A program made the position numbers and the translations under genes. A stretch of DNA of 64,000 bases from Paraconexibacter sp040581415. GTDB taxonomy: Bacteria > Actinomycetota > Thermoleophilia > Solirubrobacterales > Solirubrobacteraceae. The notes below the pieces were generated by a model, which did not search any database, had not been told where the DNA came from, and was given only the letters and a program-made list of their open reading frames with translations. The stretch is from positions 62,001 through 126,000 of the forward strand of contig NZ_CP114014.1 of the NCBI RefSeq assembly GCF_040581415.1, given 5' to 3'. Every line of letters starts with the position of its first letter. Positions within the stretch are counted from its first letter, which is position 1. Below are positions 23,966 to 32,450 of the stretch, piece after piece.

Positions 23966-25057
23966 TCAGCCGGCGCGGAGGCCCGACTTGTCCCCGGTGA
24001 TGCCGAGCGACGGGACGGTGACCGTGCCGCCCGCGTCGGTGACGGTCCCGATGACCGCGGCCCCCGGGTGGAACTTCTCCAGGCCGGCGACCGCGTCATC
24101 CGCCCGGTCGGCCGGGACGACGCAGACGAAGCCGCAGCCCATGTTGAAGACCTCCCACATCTCGGCGACCGAGACGCTCCCGTGCTCCTGGATCAGGCCG
24201 AAGATGGGCGTGACGGGGAGCGGTGCGTCGATGGTCCAGCCGAGGCGGCCGTTACCCAGCCGCAGGAGGTTCGTCAGCCCGCCGCCGGTCAGATGGGCGA
24301 GGCCGTGGACCGGGACGTCGCTGCGGATCAGGTCCATGATCGCCCGCACGTAGATGACGGTCGGCTCGAGCAGCGCGTCGAGGATTGACGCCCCGCCGAG
24401 CTCGGCCGGGGTCGCGTGCACGTCCAGCGCGGGGTGGGTCGGGCTGTCGTCGAGCAGCGCGTGGCGTGCGAGCGTGTAGCCGTTGGAGTGCGGGCCGCTC
24501 GCGGGCAGGCCGATGATCGCGTCGCCGGGCTGGGCGTCCGCGCCCGTGATGACGGCGTCCAGCGCGACCGTGCCGAACGCCGTGCCGCACAGGTCGAAGC
24601 CGTGGGGGGACGGGTGGCCGCGGATCAGCTCCGGGATGACCGCGAGCTCGCCGCCGGGGATCTCGATGTTGGCCTGCTGGGCGCCGACCTTGAGGCCCTC
24701 CGCGATGCGGCCGAGGGCGGTGGCGTCGGCCTGCTCGACGGCGAGGTAGTCGACCATCGCGATCGGCTCCGCGCCGACGCAGATGATGTCGTTGACGTTC
24801 ATCGCGATGCAGTCGATGCCGACGGTCTCCAGCCGGTCGGCCTGCTCGGCGAGGACGAGCTTGGACCCGACCCCGTCCGTCGAGAAGGCGATCCCGAGAT
24901 TCGGCGCGACCCGCAGCACCGAGGCGTAGTGCCCGGACGGCAGCACGGAGGCGCTGGGGCGGTCCAGCTCGATCGTCGACAACACGCGGACGAGGGCGCC
25001 GACGCCCTCGTCGGCCTGCGTGGTGTCGACGCCGGCGGCGGCGTAGCTCTCAGACAT
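23966..25057 (-). CDS. purM: Phosphoribosylformylglycinamidine cyclo-ligase (AIR synthetase)
   Basis: 363 residues. PurM catalyses the ATP-dependent ring closure of FGAM to AIR in purine synthesis. Typical blocks are seen: STDGVGSKLVLA, GIDCIAMNVNDIICVGAEP, IPGGELAVIPELI, LPASGPHSNGYTLAR, AHLTGGGLTNLLR and EMWEVFNMGCGF. Length is normal for the family. No other purine gene is adjacent, so it is isolated here. osmC lies 107 bases downstream on the same strand. Confidence 0.96.
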   Translation of the reverse strand: MSESYAAAGVDTTQADEGVGALVRVLSTIELDRPSASVLPSGHYASVLRVAPNLGIAFSTDGVGSKLVLAEQADRLETVGIDCIAMNVNDIICVGAEPIAMVDYLAVEQADATALGRIAEGLKVGAQQANIEIPGGELAVIPELIRGHPSPHGFDLCGTAFGTVALDAVITGADAQPGDAIIGLPASGPHSNGYTLARHALLDDSPTHPALDVHATPAELGGASILDALLEPTVIYVRAIMDLIRSDVPVHGLAHLTGGGLTNLLRLGNGRLGWTIDAPLPVTPIFGLIQEHGSVSVAEMWEVFNMGCGFVCVVPADRADDAVAGLEKFHPGAAVIGTVTDAGGTVTVPSLGITGDKSGLRAG

Positions 25058-25226
25058 TCGGGCCGATGCTCCCAGACGCGGCGGACCGGAGGCGCTGCGG
25101 GTGCGCGGCAGGCGGCGACGGCGGGTCGACGGCGGTCGGCGGCCATCGGCGGCGACGCGGATGGTCGGCGCGCGAACCCTGGGGTCGTCCGGAAGCCGCT
25201 CCTCCGGCCGACCCCCGCCCGAGAAC

Positions 25227-25266
25227 CTGAACCAGGGTTCCGCCATCGCAGAAGCGGCAGATCTCC
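25227..25266 (-). repeat. Inverted copy of the repeat flanking the DUF559-type gene
   Basis: Read on the - strand this 40-bp block aligns without gaps to the last 40 bases of the two copies at 26387 and 26459, with conserved ends (GAGATCTGC... and ...GGAACCCTGG.TCA). A further partial match (GAACCCTGGGGTC) lies near 25178 on the + strand. Confidence 0.6.
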
Positions 25267-25353
25267 GGACGAGCGTTGTGCAACTGCGTCGTTGGTGATT
25301 TCTCCACCGGTCGCGTGTCGATTCGGCGCAGGCGCCTCGGCGACCGTCGAGCG

Positions 25354-26385
25354 ATGCCCGCCCCCTGGTTCCCCGACGGCTTCGACATCGACCTGCACTC
25401 GCCCGGTGCGGGCGCGCGCTTCGATGCCGTGCTGACCGCGCTCGCGGACCGTCAGCACCAGACAGTCTGCGCGAACCAGATCGTCGCCCTCGGGTGGCGA
25501 CGCGATCGCCTCCGTCCACGCCGGGCCTCCGGCCACATCACGAGGTTCGCTGTGGGCACCTACCTGGTCGGCGCGACGACCGCCTCCCCCCGGGCGTGGC
25601 GCGCGGCGGCGATCCACGCAGGCGGGGCGGGCGCCGTGCTGGCCGGACTGACGTCGGCGGCGCACCTGGGCGGTGACGTGCGCGAGCCGCATCGCGTCCA
25701 GATCGTCGTACCGCCCGGCGGACGAGTGCAGCGGGCGCGTGTGGCGGCACGGGATGCCGTCGTCCACGACCACGAGCGCATGATCTTCGACGGCCTGCCG
25801 TGCATGACGTGGGCGCGCACGCTGCTCGACCTCGCGGCCTACCGCCCGCGTCAGGAGCTCGAGCACGTCTGGCACGACGCGATCTACCGGCGCCGGCTTG
25901 ACGACGAGGCGATCGTCCGCGTCCTGAGCGAGCATCGCGGTGAGCCCGGGATCGTCGCGTTCCGTGCCTTGTGGGAGCGCCGGCTCCTCGCGATCGGCCG
26001 CTCCGCCAACAAGCTCGAGTCCGACCTGCGGGACATCGTCGTCGAGGCGGGTCTTCCCGAACCGCGCCGCAACGTCCGGCTCCGGATCGACGGCGCGACC
26101 CTTCGTCCCGACCTCTACATCCCCGAGCGCAAGCTGGCGATCGAGACCGACGGCAAGGACGGGCACCGGGACCCCGAGCAGCAACTCGTCGATGCCGAGC
26201 GGGACGCGCTCTACCGCAGGCTCGGTCTCGAGCCGGTCCGCTACGCCTGGTGGCCGGTCACCTATCAGCGGCCCGGAGTGGAGGCTGACTTCGCGCGGTT
26301 CGAGGCGGAGTGGCAGCGCACGGGCGGGACGTGGACCGCGGAGGACCCGATGCCGCGCTTTCGGTACGCCCGAACCTCCTCGTGA
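25354..26385 (+). CDS. DUF559-type protein with PD-(D/E)XK-like C-terminal domain
   Basis: 343 residues from ATG 25354. The N-terminal half resembles the winged-helix/AbiEi-like region often fused to such domains (TCANQIVALGWRRDRL, FAVGTYLVG, LPCMTWARTLLDLA). The C-terminal domain holds PDLYIPERKLAIETDGK and a His soon after, matching the Vsr/DUF559 endonuclease-like core with D, E and H in place. Function is unknown; relatives are often numerous per genome in Actinomycetota. Related repeats lie on both sides in opposite orientation, which suggests mobility. Confidence 0.75.
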   Translation: MPAPWFPDGFDIDLHSPGAGARFDAVLTALADRQHQTVCANQIVALGWRRDRLRPRRASGHITRFAVGTYLVGATTASPRAWRAAAIHAGGAGAVLAGLTSAAHLGGDVREPHRVQIVVPPGGRVQRARVAARDAVVHDHERMIFDGLPCMTWARTLLDLAAYRPRQELEHVWHDAIYRRRLDDEAIVRVLSEHRGEPGIVAFRALWERRLLAIGRSANKLESDLRDIVVEAGLPEPRRNVRLRIDGATLRPDLYIPERKLAIETDGKDGHRDPEQQLVDAERDALYRRLGLEPVRYAWWPVTYQRPGVEADFARFEAEWQRTGGTWTAEDPMPRFRYARTSS

Positions 26386-26386
26386 C

Positions 26387-26435
26387 GTCGTCAACCGGAG
26401 ATTTGCGGCTCCATACGCGGCAGAACCCTGAGTCA
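26387..26435 (+). repeat. 49-bp repeat, direct copy A
   Basis: Begins GTCGTCAACCGGAGATTTGC and ends GGCAGAACCCTGAGTCA, 2 bases after the DUF559-type gene. It matches copy B at 43 of 49 positions. Confidence 0.8.
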
Positions 26436-26458
26436 GCTTGATCGGGTGCGGCCCGTGG

Positions 26459-26507
26459 GTCGTCAACCGAAGATCTGCGGCTCCAGGAGCGGCAGAACCC
26501 TGGGTCA
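26459..26507 (+). repeat. 49-bp repeat, direct copy B
   Basis: Begins GTCGTCAACCGAAGATCTGC and ends GGCAGAACCCTGGGTCA. Its centre, CTGCGGCTCC-A-GGAGCGGCAG, is a near-perfect 10-bp palindrome. It starts 72 bases after copy A. Confidence 0.8.
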
Positions 26508-26548
26508 CCTTCGCGCGATGCTCGCGCTGGGCGGCCGCGCCCCGCAGG

Positions 26549-27418
26549 TCAGCGGCGGCGGGCGCGGGCCAGGACCAGGGCCGCCAGCGCCGTCCTGTAC
26601 GCCGCGTACGGCAGCAGGGAGCGGTCCCGCTCCACCTGCCGGATCAGCCACGTGGACGCGAGCGTCGACAGGAACGACGCCACCACCCCCGCCGCGAACC
26701 GCCCCAGCAGACCGGGCGGCAGGCCCCGCTTGGCCAGCCGCGTGCCCTTTAGCGCCGTGGCGCCCACGATGACCGGGAGCGCGACGTGCCGGGACAGCGC
26801 GTTCGCGTCCTCGCGCCCGAAGCCCCGCCAGCGCGACGCCGCCAGCGTCATGCCGTTCCGCGACGCGCCCGGGATCAGCGCGCACGCCTGCGCGACGCCG
26901 AGCCACAGCGCGTCGACCGCGCCCGCGTCCTCACGCGCCCGGGCCGCACCGCCGGCGCCGGCCCGCGCGCGCCCCACGCGATCGGTGCCCGGGCCCGCCA
27001 GGTCCGCGGCCGCCATGCAGATGCTGCCCGCCACCAGGCCCCACGCGATCGACGCGGGCGTCCCCAGGCGCTGCTCGATCGACCGCTCCAGCGTGAGCCC
27101 GGCCACCGCCGGCACCGCGAAGGACAAGGCGATCAGCTCCAGGCGGCGACGGTCCAGCCCGCGGGCCGCGTCGCCGACCTCGCCCCGGAGCGCGATCAGC
27201 AGCGCGGCCGCGGTTCCGGCGTGGAGGGCGACCTCGAAGGCCTTGCGCAGCTCCGCGTCGAGCTCCTCGTACGGCCAGCCCGCGAGCCAGGGGACCAGCG
27301 TGATGTGGCCCGACGAGGAGATCGGGAGCAGCTCGGCCGGTCCGTGCAGGACGCCGAGGAGGACCGCATGCCGGAGCGGAAGGGCGTCCAGCGGATCGGT
27401 CCCGCCGGGCGTCCCCAT
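26549..27418 (-). CDS. uppP: Undecaprenyl-diphosphatase UppP/BacA
   Basis: 289 residues, about eight membrane helices. The two active-site blocks are GVLHGPAELLPISSSGH (E29, S34-H38) and PGASRNGMTLAASRW (R187), close to the BacA consensus. It dephosphorylates undecaprenyl diphosphate to recycle the carrier lipid for wall and glycan export. An Arg/Ala-rich cytoplasmic loop at 145-165 is longer than usual. It starts 4 bases after dedA. Confidence 0.93.
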   Translation of the reverse strand: MGTPGGTDPLDALPLRHAVLLGVLHGPAELLPISSSGHITLVPWLAGWPYEELDAELRKAFEVALHAGTAAALLIALRGEVGDAARGLDRRRLELIALSFAVPAVAGLTLERSIEQRLGTPASIAWGLVAGSICMAAADLAGPGTDRVGRARAGAGGAARAREDAGAVDALWLGVAQACALIPGASRNGMTLAASRWRGFGREDANALSRHVALPVIVGATALKGTRLAKRGLPPGLLGRFAAGVVASFLSTLASTWLIRQVERDRSLLPYAAYRTALAALVLARARRR

Positions 27419-27422
27419 GGGA

Positions 27423-28079
27423 TCAGGCCGCGTCCGGCGCCGGCGACGTCGTCCCGCCGCCGCCGTCCCGCCCGCGGTACCAGCGGATCACGAGGTACGC
27501 GAAGCCGATGATGATCGCGGCGACGATCGCGTAGTCCACGTAGTGCAGCTGGTTCTTGATGTCCTCCCAGTTGTCCTTGGCGGACTTGCCCGCCAGGGTC
27601 AACCCGAAGTTCCACGGCAGCGCGCCCAGGAAGGTCAGGATGCTGAACCGGACCAGGGGCATCTTCGCCGCGCCGGCCGGGAAGGAGATGAACGTCCGGA
27701 CGACGGGCATCATCCGCGAGAAGAACACCGCGGGCGTCCCGTACTTCTCGAACCAGCGGTCGCCCCAGGCCAGGTGCGACTCGGACAGGTGGAAGAACTT
27801 CAGGTGCTTCTCGAGCACCTCGTCGCGGCCGTAGTAGCCGATCGCGTAGGCGACCCAGGACCCGACGAGGTTGGCGAACGAGGCGACGAGGGTCGCCGCC
27901 AGCAGCGTGTACTCGCCCTCGGAGACGTTGAAGCCAGCGAACAGCATCGTCGCCTCGGAGGGGATCGGGATGCCCGCGGACTCGGGCGCCATGAGGATGA
28001 AGATCCCCCACAGGCCGAGGTCCCCGACCACGTCCGTGGCGAAGTCCGCGATGGGCTCGGTGATGCTTGCGAGCACCAT
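27423..28079 (-). CDS. DedA-family membrane protein, likely undecaprenyl-phosphate flippase
   Basis: 218 residues from ATG 28079; a GTG at 28112 would add 11 residues but lies 2 bases after a TACCCT -10-like box, so the ATG is preferred. DedA hallmarks are APESAGIPIPSEATMLFAG and SRMMPVVRTFISFPAG. Recent work assigns members of this family to flipping undecaprenyl phosphate inward. Pairing with uppP in one short operon fits a carrier-recycling unit beside a large glycan locus. Confidence 0.9.
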   Translation of the reverse strand: MVLASITEPIADFATDVVGDLGLWGIFILMAPESAGIPIPSEATMLFAGFNVSEGEYTLLAATLVASFANLVGSWVAYAIGYYGRDEVLEKHLKFFHLSESHLAWGDRWFEKYGTPAVFFSRMMPVVRTFISFPAGAAKMPLVRFSILTFLGALPWNFGLTLAGKSAKDNWEDIKNQLHYVDYAIVAAIIIGFAYLVIRWYRGRDGGGGTTSPAPDAA

Positions 28080-28150
28080 GACGGCAGGAAGCAAAGTCGT
28101 CAGCACTGGCACCGAGGGTACCGGCGAGGCCGGTAGCGTGTGGCGCGCCC

Positions 28151-29257
28151 ATGCCCGTCCCGCTCTTCGATCCCGGCACGCCGCTGCGCCCCCTCCGGGG
28201 CGAGATCGACGCCGCGATCGCCCGCGTCCTGGACTCCGAGCGGTTCGTCCTGGGCCCCGAGGTGAGCGCCTTCGAGGACGAGTTCGCGGACCACCTCGGC
28301 GTCCAGCACGCGGTCGGCGTCGCCAACGGGACGGAGGCGATCACGATCGCCCTGCGTGCCCTCGGCGTCGGTCCGGGGGACGAGGTCGTCGTCCCGTCGT
28401 TCAGCTTCTGGGCGAGCGCGGAGGCCATTCCCCCGCTGGGGGCGACCCCCGTCTTCTGCGACGTCGACCCGGCGACCTTCTGCGTCACGGTGGACGGCGT
28501 GAAGGCCGCGGTCACGTCGAGGACCAAGGCGATCGTCGCCGTGCACCTGTTCGGCAACGTCGCGCCCGTCCGGCAGCTCGAGGAGGAGCTGGGCCTGCCC
28601 GTCGTCGAGGACAGCGCGCAGTCGGCCGGGTCGCTGGGCCCCGAGGGTCGCCCCGGGTCGCTGGGGTCGATCGCCACCTTCAGCTTCTATCCGTCCAAGA
28701 ACCTCGGCGCGTTCGGGGACGGCGGCGCGATCACCACCGGCGACGGCGCCCTCGCCGAACGGGTGCGCCAGCTGCGTTTCCACGGGTCGCGGGACAAGGT
28801 CAGCTACCAGGACGTCGGCTACAACTCGCGCCTGGACGAGCTTCAGGCCGCGATCCTGCGCGTGCAGCTGCCCCACCTGGACGCGTGGGCCGACCACCGC
28901 CGCGCCGCGGCCTCGTGGTACGACGACGCCCTTGCCGGCGGCCGCGCCGCCGCCGCCGGCGTCGTCACCCCGACGGCGACGGACGGCGCCCGCCCGGCGT
29001 GGCACCTGTACGTCATCCGCCACCCCGACCCGGACGCGCTGCAGCAGCGGCTGCAGGCCCGCGGCATCGAGTCCCGCGGCTACTACCGCCGGCCGATCGA
29101 CGCCCAGCCCGCGATCGCGAGCGGCGGCTGGGGGCGGACCGTGCCGCTGCCGGGGACGGACGTCGCCGCCGCCGAGCACCTCGCCATCCCGATCAGCGCC
29201 GCGATCACGCGCGACCAGGTGGACGAGGTCTGCGCCGCGATCCACGAGCTCGCGTAG
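28151..29257 (+). CDS. DegT/DnrJ/EryC1-family sugar aminotransferase
   Basis: 368 residues. PLP-dependent fold type I; Lys183 in FYPSKNLGAFGDGG is the Schiff-base lysine and VVEDSAQSAG holds the Asp that contacts the pyridine ring. Such enzymes transaminate nucleotide-linked keto sugars, e.g. the product of the 4,6-dehydratase encoded at 51374. The DUF354 gene follows after 8 bases in one unit. Confidence 0.93.
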   Translation: MPVPLFDPGTPLRPLRGEIDAAIARVLDSERFVLGPEVSAFEDEFADHLGVQHAVGVANGTEAITIALRALGVGPGDEVVVPSFSFWASAEAIPPLGATPVFCDVDPATFCVTVDGVKAAVTSRTKAIVAVHLFGNVAPVRQLEEELGLPVVEDSAQSAGSLGPEGRPGSLGSIATFSFYPSKNLGAFGDGGAITTGDGALAERVRQLRFHGSRDKVSYQDVGYNSRLDELQAAILRVQLPHLDAWADHRRAAASWYDDALAGGRAAAAGVVTPTATDGARPAWHLYVIRHPDPDALQQRLQARGIESRGYYRRPIDAQPAIASGGWGRTVPLPGTDVAAAEHLAIPISAAITRDQVDEVCAAIHELA

Positions 29258-29265
29258 CTCCCGCC

Positions 29266-30258
29266 ATGCGCGTCTGGATCGACTTCACGAACTCCCCGCA
29301 CGTCCTGGTGCTGCGGCCGGTCATCGACGCGCTGCGCGCCCGCGGCGCGACCGTGGAGGTGACGGTCCGGGACTTCGCGCAGACCATCGGCCTGTCCGAG
29401 CGCCTCGGCATCGAGCACACGGTCATCGGGCATCACCGCGGTGAGAAGCTCGCGGCGAAGGCGGTCGGCCTGGCGGACCGGTCGACCGCGCTCCTGCGCT
29501 GGGCCCGCAAGCGGCCGCGCTTCGACCTCGCCCTCGGCCACGGCTCCAACGACATCAGCGTCGCGGCGGCGATCCTGCGGATCCCCCGGTCGACGATGTT
29601 CGACTACGAGTGGGCGACCGTGCAGCACACGATCAACTGCCGCCTCGGCAACGCGGTCGTCGTCCCGGACGCCATCCCGCCGGAGCGCCTGCAGCGCTAC
29701 GGGGCGACCGCGAAGAAGCTGCAGCGCTACCCGGGGCTCAAGGAGGAGTACTACCTCGCGGACTTCGAGCCCGACCCCGCGGTCCTGACCGAGCTCGGCC
29801 TCGATGCCGCTCAGCCGATCGCCGTCGTCCGCACCCCGCCGGTCGTCAGCCTCTACCACCGCTTCGAGAACGACGTCTTCGCCGGCGTCCTGGACCGGCT
29901 GCGCGGCACGCAGACCGTCGTCCTCCCGCGCGTGGAGTCCCAGCGCAAGGAGCTCGGCGGCTTCATCGTCCCCGAGCAGGCGATCGACGCGCCGTCCCTG
30001 ATCGCGCTGGCCGACCTGGTCGTCAGCGCCGGCGGGACGATGAACCGCGAGGCCGTCGCACTTGGGACGCCGGTGTGGACCACGTTCGAGGGGCGCCTCG
30101 GCGCCGTCGACGAGCAGCTGATCGCCGCGGGGCGGATGCGCAAGCTCGAGGACGCCTCCGCGCTGGAGCTCGTCAAGCACGACCGCACCGGCGAGGCCGC
30201 CCGGATCCGGCGGGACCCGGGGGTCCTCGTCGACATGCTCTGCGCGCCGCTGCGCTGA
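29266..30258 (+). CDS. DUF354 family protein (GT-B-like)
   Basis: 330 residues from ATG 29266. The start MRVWIDFTNSPHVLVLRPVI and the glycine-rich SAGGTMNREAVALGTPVWT near the C-terminus define DUF354, which resembles UDP-GlcNAc epimerase/glycosyltransferase GT-B folds. Exact reaction unknown; the neighbours suggest nucleotide-sugar or glycan synthesis. Confidence 0.88.
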   Translation: MRVWIDFTNSPHVLVLRPVIDALRARGATVEVTVRDFAQTIGLSERLGIEHTVIGHHRGEKLAAKAVGLADRSTALLRWARKRPRFDLALGHGSNDISVAAAILRIPRSTMFDYEWATVQHTINCRLGNAVVVPDAIPPERLQRYGATAKKLQRYPGLKEEYYLADFEPDPAVLTELGLDAAQPIAVVRTPPVVSLYHRFENDVFAGVLDRLRGTQTVVLPRVESQRKELGGFIVPEQAIDAPSLIALADLVVSAGGTMNREAVALGTPVWTTFEGRLGAVDEQLIAAGRMRKLEDASALELVKHDRTGEAARIRRDPGVLVDMLCAPLR

Positions 30259-30259
30259 C

Positions 30260-30265
30260 TACGCT
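30260..30265 (+). promoter_or_regulatory. Leaderless-type -10 box (TACGCT)
   Basis: TACGCT ends 7 bases before ATG 30273, so transcription would begin at or next to the start codon. No Shine-Dalgarno sequence is present. Confidence 0.4.
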
Positions 30266-30272
30266 GGCGCCC

Positions 30273-30821
30273 ATGCGATCCCTCCTGGCCGGCGTGGCGC
30301 TGGCCGCCGCGGTCCTCGGCACCGTCGCCGCGACCACGCAAGCGCTCGTCCCGCTGCGCCGCCCGCCGGCCGACGCACGGATCGTGCTCGGCTCCGGCAT
30401 GGCCGGCGCGACCTTGAACCAGCGCACGAGCCCGGTCACGGACGGCGGCCTGAAGCCCGCCCCGTTCAGCTCGTGGGGCAAGCTCCAGGGCGAGTTCTGC
30501 TTCGAGGGCACGAGCTGCTCGTGGGTGATCCCTGGGGACGGGGACGTCTTCATCGAGCGCGACGGCCGCTCGCGGCGGGTGCTCATGATCGGCACCACGG
30601 CGAAGCGCTGGAAGACGTCCAGGGGCGTCGGGCCGGGGACGTCGATCGCGACGCTCCGGGCGCGCTACTCCGGGCTGACGCGGATGACCACCTGCCAGAT
30701 CGGCGGGTTCGGCGCGCCCAACACCGGCTACCGCCTCGGGCAGCACTCGTTCTTCGGCACCGCTGCCGGGAAGGTCACCGTCGTGTACGTGACCCGCTAC
30801 GCGATCAGATCGGGCTGCTGA
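30273..30821 (+). CDS. Secreted hypothetical protein
   Basis: 182 residues, not recognised. A Sec-type signal peptide (about 1-25, MRSLLAGVALAAAVLG...) precedes a small beta-rich domain with LGSGMAGATLNQ, four cysteines (CFEGTSC, and CQIGG... near 140, C-terminal Cys182) and GVGPGTSIATLRARYSGL. The pattern of Gly-x-x-Leu turns recalls small extracellular modules. Its own -10 box suggests separate transcription. Confidence 0.7.
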   Translation: MRSLLAGVALAAAVLGTVAATTQALVPLRRPPADARIVLGSGMAGATLNQRTSPVTDGGLKPAPFSSWGKLQGEFCFEGTSCSWVIPGDGDVFIERDGRSRRVLMIGTTAKRWKTSRGVGPGTSIATLRARYSGLTRMTTCQIGGFGAPNTGYRLGQHSFFGTAAGKVTVVYVTRYAIRSGC

Positions 30822-30837
30822 GCGCGAACCGCGGCGC

Positions 30838-31488
30838 TCAGGCGCCGGCCCAGCCCCCGGCGCGCAGCGTCTCGCGGAGGGTCGCCTCCACCACCACGAC
30901 GGCCAGGGCGACTCCGCCGGTCCATCCGAGCGCACGCAGTGGCTTCGTCGTCAGGACCGCGGCGCCGAGGACGCCGATGATCGCCTGCACACGCAGCGCG
31001 TGCAGCGCCTCGTCCTGGTTCCAGACGCCGCCCAGGACACGGCCCTGCAGGTACAGCAGCAGTGCCTCCCCGAGCAGCGCGCCCGTGAGGATCGCGGCCC
31101 AGCGCGGGCCGCGGGTCCGGCGCCAGGCGCCGCCCGCCCAGCCGAACGCGGCGCCGACCGGCAGCGCGCCCGCGGTCCAGGCGGCACCGACGCCGAGGGC
31201 GTAGTCCCGCGAGGTCCGCTCCTCGACGAGCCCGAAGATCGCGTAGTAGGTGATGACGCCGACCACGAGTGTCGCCGCGCCGGCGATGGCGCCACGCCGC
31301 GGCGAGGCAGCGAACGCGCCGATCAGGAACGCGGCCAGCAGCCACGGTCCGCCCAGGGTCCCGGCCCAGTAGAGGAGCGACGACGTCGTGTGGTCGGTCG
31401 CGCGGCCCGCGAGCCCGACGACGCCGCCCCCGAGGACGGCCGCCAGCAGGACGACGGGCAGGGTGGGCCGGCGAAGCTCTGGCGGCAT
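30838..31488 (-). CDS. Polytopic membrane protein of unknown function
   Basis: 216 residues with about six membrane helices (starts near 10, 45, 65, 95, 130, 165, 190), short loops and no recognised motif. LGGVWNQDEALHALRVQ is the longest hydrophilic stretch. It resembles small DUF membrane proteins common in Actinomycetota. No neighbour is on the same strand, so context gives no function. Confidence 0.65.
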   Translation of the reverse strand: MPPELRRPTLPVVLLAAVLGGGVVGLAGRATDHTTSSLLYWAGTLGGPWLLAAFLIGAFAASPRRGAIAGAATLVVGVITYYAIFGLVEERTSRDYALGVGAAWTAGALPVGAAFGWAGGAWRRTRGPRWAAILTGALLGEALLLYLQGRVLGGVWNQDEALHALRVQAIIGVLGAAVLTTKPLRALGWTGGVALAVVVVEATLRETLRAGGWAGA

Positions 31489-31567
31489 CGCGGAGCATCC
31501 TCGACGGCGGACCTGAAGCGTGCCTCAACGCAGGCGCGCCGCACGCGCCGGGCGTCGACGCGGTTTG

Positions 31568-31573
31568 TACGCT
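31568..31573 (+). promoter_or_regulatory. Leaderless-type -10 box (TACGCT)
   Basis: TACGCT ends 7 bases before ATG 31581. Confidence 0.4.
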
Positions 31574-31580
31574 TCCGGCC

Positions 31581-32447
31581 ATGCCCGCCCCCGTACAGGC
31601 ACTGCTCCTGAGCCTGCTCCGCCGCCTGCGAGGCGGGCGCATGCTCGAGGCGGTCCACCGCGTCCCCGGCGTCGACCGGACGTTCCTGGCGACCCGCGGG
31701 TACCTCGTGCAGGAGACCGCGCGGTTCGCCGCGTCCGAGCTGCTCGGCCGTCCCGGCGTCCGGCGGTACCACCTGCGCAGCACCGGCCACGCCTGCCTCG
31801 TGCGCCACGGGACGTTCGACGTCCGCGGCCTCGACGAGATCTTTTGGCGTGGCTTCTACGACCTGCCGGACGAGGCCGGCGCGGCGCTCGCCGCGCGCCC
31901 TGGGCCGGTCCGGATGCTCGACTGCGGCGGGCACGTGGGCCTCGCGTCGCTCTGGGCGCTCAAGGCGTTCGGCGACACGACGCAGATCACCGCGTTCGAG
32001 CCCGACCCGGCGAACAACGTGATCCACGACCGCGTCCGCCGGTCGGCCCTCGCCGCGGGCGTCGGTGCCTGGAGCCTGGAGCGCGCGGCCGTCGGCGCGG
32101 AGGCGGGGACCACGCGGTTCCACGCGTCCGGCGACGAGAACTCCCGGGCCACGGACGACGGTGAGCTGGAGGTCCCGGTGGTCGACCTGCTCACCCACCT
32201 GCCCGGTGCCGACCTGCTCAAGCTCGACGTCGAGGGCGCCGAGTGGCCGATCCTGGCCGACCCGCGCCTTGCCGCCCGCCCGGGGCCGGCCGTGATCGTG
32301 ATGGAGATCCACGCCGACGGCTGCCCTCAGCCGGACCACCAGGCGGAGGCGACGCGGCTCCTGGCCCTCGCCGGCTACCAGGCAGAGGTCACGGAGGACA
32401 TGGGCCCGGGCGGGGCGCTCGTCTGCGCCTGGCGCTCGGACGGCTGA
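31581..32447 (+). CDS. FkbM-family methyltransferase
   Basis: 288 residues. The SAM-binding motif LDCGGHVGLAS, FEPDPANN and the FkbM signature LLKLDVEGAEWPIL are present. FkbM enzymes O-methylate sugars or other hydroxyls. The N-terminal 90 residues are an extra alpha-helical segment. It converges with the next gene, leaving a 3-base gap. Confidence 0.88.
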   Translation: MPAPVQALLLSLLRRLRGGRMLEAVHRVPGVDRTFLATRGYLVQETARFAASELLGRPGVRRYHLRSTGHACLVRHGTFDVRGLDEIFWRGFYDLPDEAGAALAARPGPVRMLDCGGHVGLASLWALKAFGDTTQITAFEPDPANNVIHDRVRRSALAAGVGAWSLERAAVGAEAGTTRFHASGDENSRATDDGELEVPVVDLLTHLPGADLLKLDVEGAEWPILADPRLAARPGPAVIVMEIHADGCPQPDHQAEATRLLALAGYQAEVTEDMGPGGALVCAWRSDG

Positions 32448-32450
32448 CGG

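Noticed and set aside
26387..26507. Two 49-bp repeats at 72-base spacing as a CRISPR remnant
   Set aside because: Only two direct copies plus an inverted one on the other side of the gene; copies differ at six positions.
29083..30180. Long antisense open frames opposite the DUF354 and beta-helix genes
   Set aside because: They mirror codon bias of the real genes and have Arg/Asp/Gln-rich products without any domain.
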